A DNA stretch of 64,000 nt from Microbacterium sp. SSM24 (GTDB lineage: Bacteria; Actinomycetota; Actinomycetes; Actinomycetales; Microbacteriaceae), in the NCBI RefSeq assembly GCF_025989145.1, contig NZ_JAPDNQ010000002.1, positions 496,001-560,000 of the forward strand, written 5' to 3'. Below the pieces are notes generated by a model that saw only the letters and a program-made list of their open reading frames with translations, was not told where the DNA came from and searched no databases. Each line of letters starts with the position of its first letter. The stretch's first letter is position 1. This document shows positions 61,054-64,000 of this stretch, one piece after another. Both the position numbers and the translations under genes were made by a program.

Positions 61054-64000
61054 CTACCCGTAGAACAGTTTCTCGAACACGCGCCGGGCGCGGCGGGTCG
61101 CGCCGAGGTAGTCCTCCTCGACCTGCGTCGCCGAGCGCGGGGGGTACTCGAGCAGGCGTCCGATGCCGTCCAGCTTCTTGCGATCGACGGGGAGCACGTC
61201 GCTCGTCTGCCCGGACAGCAGGGTGTTGGCAGAGCGCAGCCGGCTCGCCAGCCGCCACGCCTCCGTCAAGCGCTCCGCCGAAACGCCGGGCACCAGACCG
61301 GCGTCGCGCGCCGCCGCCAAGGCTTCCAGCGTCGACGTCGTGCGCATACCCGGCACAGCATGAGCGTGTGTCAGCTGCAGCAGCTGCACGAGCCACTCCA
61401 CGTCGCTCAGCGAACCCGGTCCCAGCTTCAGGTGCCGCGCCGGGTCAGCGCCTTGCGGCAGCCGCTCGCTCTCGACCCGGGCCTTGATGCGCTTGATCTC
61501 CCGAAGCCCCTGCAGGTCAGCCCTCTCGGGATAGCGCACCTGATCCGCCAGCGCGGTGAAGGCCTCGATCAGCTTGACGCTCCCCGCGAACCCCCGCGCA
61601 CGAAGCAGAGCCTGCGCCTCCCACGACAACGACCACCGGCGGTAGTACTCGGCATACGCATCGAGAGAGCGCGCCATCGGGCCGTTGCGCCCCTCCGGCC
61701 GCAGCCCGGCATCCAGATCCAGCGGCACCCGATGATCCTCGGACTGCGCACGCAACGCCGCCACCAGCTTCAACGCGAGCTCATGCGCCCGCTGTGGATC
61801 CACACCGTTCGCGCGATACACGTACATCACGTCGGCATCCGACCCGAAACCCAGCTCACGGCCGCCGAACCGGCCCATCGCGATCACCGAGAAGTCGAGA
61901 GCGTCGTCCTCGGGCGGCACGACGCCCGGCCGCACAGCTCGCAGCGTCGCCTGGATCGTCACCTCGGTGATCGTGGTGAGCGCATCCGCGACCTCCTCGA
62001 TCGAGATGGTCCCGATGATCGCCCCCATCGCGGTGCGCAGCAGCTCCCTCCGCCGCAGCGCCCGCACCGACCGCATCGACTCGTCCACAGAGCCGTGACG
62101 TGCCTGGATCGCCCGGGCCTCCTGTTGCAGGGCAACCCCGGAGCGAGGCCTCAGCAGCTCATCGTCGTCGAGCCACGCGGCGGACTCCGGGATCCACTCC
62201 ATCAGCTCGCCGATGTACCGAGAACCCGACAGAACCCGGGTGAGGCTCTCGGCCGCCGCCGACGAATCGCGCAGCATCCGCAAGAACCACGGCGTGTCAC
62301 CCAACCGCTCGCTCAACCGCCGGAATGCGACGAGCCCGTAGTCGGGGTCGACACCGTCCGCGAACCACCGGATCATCACCGGCATCAGGTGGCGCTGGAT
62401 CGTCGCCTTCCGGCTCAACCCGCTCGTCAACGCCGCGATGTGCCGAAGCGCGCCCGCAGGATCGGCGAACCCGATCGCCGCCAGTCGATCGTGCGCCTGC
62501 GCGGTCGACAGCGCCCGCTCCTCCGCCGGCAGAGCCGCCACCGCCGACAGCAGCGGACGATAGAACAGACGCACGTGAATGTCGCGCACCTCGCGCTTGA
62601 CCGACTCCCACAGCTCCCAGATCCCCGGCCCCGAATCGCTGAGTCCGCTCGCACGGGCCAGCACCCGCAGCTCCTCCGGGCGGGCCGGCATCAGATGCGT
62701 GCGTCGAAGATTGCGCAGCTGCACACGATGCTCCAGAAGGCGAAGCACCCGATAGTCGCGTGAGAATGCGGATGCCTCGGACCGGCCGATGTAGCCCTCG
62801 GCGACCAGCGCGTCCAACGCCTCGAGCGTGCCGCGCTGGCGGATTCGGTCGTCAGACAGACCGTGCACGAGCTGCAGCAGCTGAACCGTGAACTCGATGT
62901 CGCGGATCCCGCCCGGCCCCAGCTTGATCTGGAACGCGACATCCGTCGCCGGAATGTGCTCGGTGACCCGCTCCCGCATCCGCTGCACGCTGTCGACGAA
63001 GTTCTCGCGCGCGGCGCTCGTCCACACCTTCGGCTGCACCGCCGCGACGTAGGCCTCGCCGAGCTCCACGTCCCCGGCGATCGGACGCGCCTTGAGCAGC
63101 GCCTGGAACTCCCAGCTCTTCGCCCATCGGTCGTAGTACGCCAGATGCGAGTCCAGCGTGCGCACGAGCGCGCCCTGCTTGCCCTCGGGCCGCAGATTGG
63201 CGTCGACCTCCCACAGCGGCGGCTCGATCTCGATGCTCGAGATGCCGCGCATCGTCTGCACGGCGAGGCGGGTCGCGATATCGACCACACGGCTCTCGCC
63301 CAACTCCTCGATCGCGTCGTCGTCGGCACCCGCCACGAAGATCACGTCCACGTCGCTGACGTAGTTCAGCTCGCGCGCTCCGGTCTTGCCCATGCCGATG
63401 ATGGCCAGCTTCGCCCGCGACACCTGATCGCGGGGGAACAGGCCCGCCCCGGCGGCGCCGCCCGACACCCTCGTGCGGGCGACGGCGAGGGATGCCTCGA
63501 GCGCCGCGCCCGCAGCATCCGCCAATCGTGCCGCCACCGAGGGCACATGGTCGACGGGCGAGGCGCTGAGCAGATCGAACGCCGCGATGCGGGCGAGCAT
63601 GCGGCGGTACCGCACCCGGAGGGCGACCCAGGATGCCTCTCCGCCGTCCGCCGCGAAGCCGTCGACCGCACTCACTGCGTCGAGAAGGGTGTCTCGCAGC
63701 TCTCCCCCGGACGGCAGGGAATCGCCCGCTCCGATCAGCTGCGCGAGTTCGCCGGGATGCCGGAGGAAGAAGTCCGCGAACCCGGTCGACGCGCCGAGCA
63801 GCGCCCACAGCGCTCGCCAGCCCTTCCCGTCGGACTGCAGTGCACGAACCGCGTCGGGGTCGCGCCGCGCGATCCGTGCCAGTGCGCCGAGCGCCTCGTC
63901 GGGATCGGCCGCGACGGAGGCACCGGCCATCGCGGACTCGCGCGAGATGCCGACGGCTTCGACTTCGTCGAGGAGCGCGTCAGCGTCGGCGAGGCCGCTG
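61054..64000 (-). CDS. glnE: bifunctional glutamine synthetase adenylyltransferase/adenylyl-removing enzyme, 5' end outside the window
   Basis: About 980 codons are visible. The deadenylylase half has GMGKTGARELNYVSDVDVIF with the LRPEGKQGALV motif, and the C-terminal adenylyltransferase half has GRFGGRELGFGSDADVMYVY with LRPEGRNGP. GlnE attaches AMP to a glutamine synthetase Tyr under ammonium excess. The reading frame continues past 64000 (first codons missing). It is convergent with glnA and the PKD gene, matching the Mycobacterium glnA1-glnE order. Confidence 0.96.
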   Translation of the reverse strand, partial: SGLADADALLDEVEAVGISRESAMAGASVAADPDEALGALARIARRDPDAVRALQSDGKGWRALWALLGASTGFADFFLRHPGELAQLIGAGDSLPSGGELRDTLLDAVSAVDGFAADGGEASWVALRVRYRRMLARIAAFDLLSASPVDHVPSVAARLADAAGAALEASLAVARTRVSGGAAGAGLFPRDQVSRAKLAIIGMGKTGARELNYVSDVDVIFVAGADDDAIEELGESRVVDIATRLAVQTMRGISSIEIEPPLWEVDANLRPEGKQGALVRTLDSHLAYYDRWAKSWEFQALLKARPIAGDVELGEAYVAAVQPKVWTSAARENFVDSVQRMRERVTEHIPATDVAFQIKLGPGGIRDIEFTVQLLQLVHGLSDDRIRQRGTLEALDALVAEGYIGRSEASAFSRDYRVLRLLEHRVQLRNLRRTHLMPARPEELRVLARASGLSDSGPGIWELWESVKREVRDIHVRLFYRPLLSAVAALPAEERALSTAQAHDRLAAIGFADPAGALRHIAALTSGLSRKATIQRHLMPVMIRWFADGVDPDYGLVAFRRLSERLGDTPWFLRMLRDSSAAAESLTRVLSGSRYIGELMEWIPESAAWLDDDELLRPRSGVALQQEARAIQARHGSVDESMRSVRALRRRELLRTAMGAIIGTISIEEVADALTTITEVTIQATLRAVRPGVVPPEDDALDFSVIAMGRFGGRELGFGSDADVMYVYRANGVDPQRAHELALKLVAALRAQSEDHRVPLDLDAGLRPEGRNGPMARSLDAYAEYYRRWSLSWEAQALLRARGFAGSVKLIEAFTALADQVRYPERADLQGLREIKRIKARVESERLPQGADPARHLKLGPGSLSDVEWLVQLLQLTHAHAVPGMRTTSTLEALAAARDAGLVPGVSAERLTEAWRLASRLRSANTLLSGQTSDVLPVDRKKLDGIGRLLEYPPRSATQVEEDYLGATRRARRVFEKLFYG

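Overview
The window is high-GC actinobacterial chromosome and most resembles a Microbacteriaceae (Microbacterium-like) genome. The evidence is the strong G/C third-position bias, the many actinobacterial-only families (DUF3000, DUF3093, DUF3159, DUF3710, DUF4191, DUF4193, SepH, DUF7455), GlnR-type boxes in front of nitrogen genes, and gene order that follows the actinobacterial core (pdxS/pdxT/yebC; DUF3000-RNase D; DUF3710/dut/DUF3093/DUF4193; pepA-lpd-E2; DUF4191-RDD-glnA...glnE). No rRNA, CRISPR array, integrase or complete insertion sequence was seen. No stretch over 300 bases lacks a gene; the longest gaps are about 279 bases (59450-59728), 263 (18568-18830) and 224 (49287-49510).

Layout. 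1-5.5 kb: a vitamin B6 block. yebC (cut by the window edge), a DUF1697 gene and pdxS-pdxT lie on the minus strand, divergent from a MocR-type regulator (pdxR) and pyridoxal kinase (pdxY) across a palindromic operator. 5-8.4 kb: HIT protein and thrS, then an AlkD-like DNA glycosylase. 8.4-14 kb: a membrane-anchored GH5 glycosidase, a KTSC protein, a PuuP-like putrescine permease and an acyltransferase-3. 14.1-18.8 kb: a lower-GC accessory block of small unknown genes, a HicB-like protein, two excisionase-type HTH proteins plus a broken third copy, a protein with a HEPN-like R-N-x3-H motif, and a GNAT/small-protein toxin-antitoxin-like pair. It ends at the 3' end of a tRNA-Val in a Gly-Cys-Val tRNA cluster.

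19.3-32 kb: tRNA-Val(CAC), PemK/MazF-like protein, amtB, zapE, sulfurtransferase and sufE, an alpha/beta hydrolase, DUF3000-RNase D, a thiolase plus FadB-type pair, and a DUF222/HNH protein. 32-47 kb: dxs, acnA, the DUF3159/DUF3710/dut/DUF3093/DUF4193 group, sepH, a phosphodiesterase, and parC/parE (convergent). 46.9-64 kb: DUF7455, a CofE-like ligase translationally coupled to the principal sigma factor, a PAC2 protein, pepA-lpd-E2 acyltransferase, DUF4191, RDD, glnA, a lipoprotein and a PKD-like secreted protein, then glnE running off the window.

Functional links: B6 supply (pdxST, pdxR, pdxY); nitrogen assimilation (amtB and glnA each with a GTnAC-n6-GAAAC box, glnE adenylylating GlnA); central carbon (acnA, lpd, E2, beta-oxidation pair). 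A recurrent signal is a TAnnnT -10 hexamer 6-7 nt ahead of the start codon, indicating widespread leaderless transcripts; I used it to pick starts.
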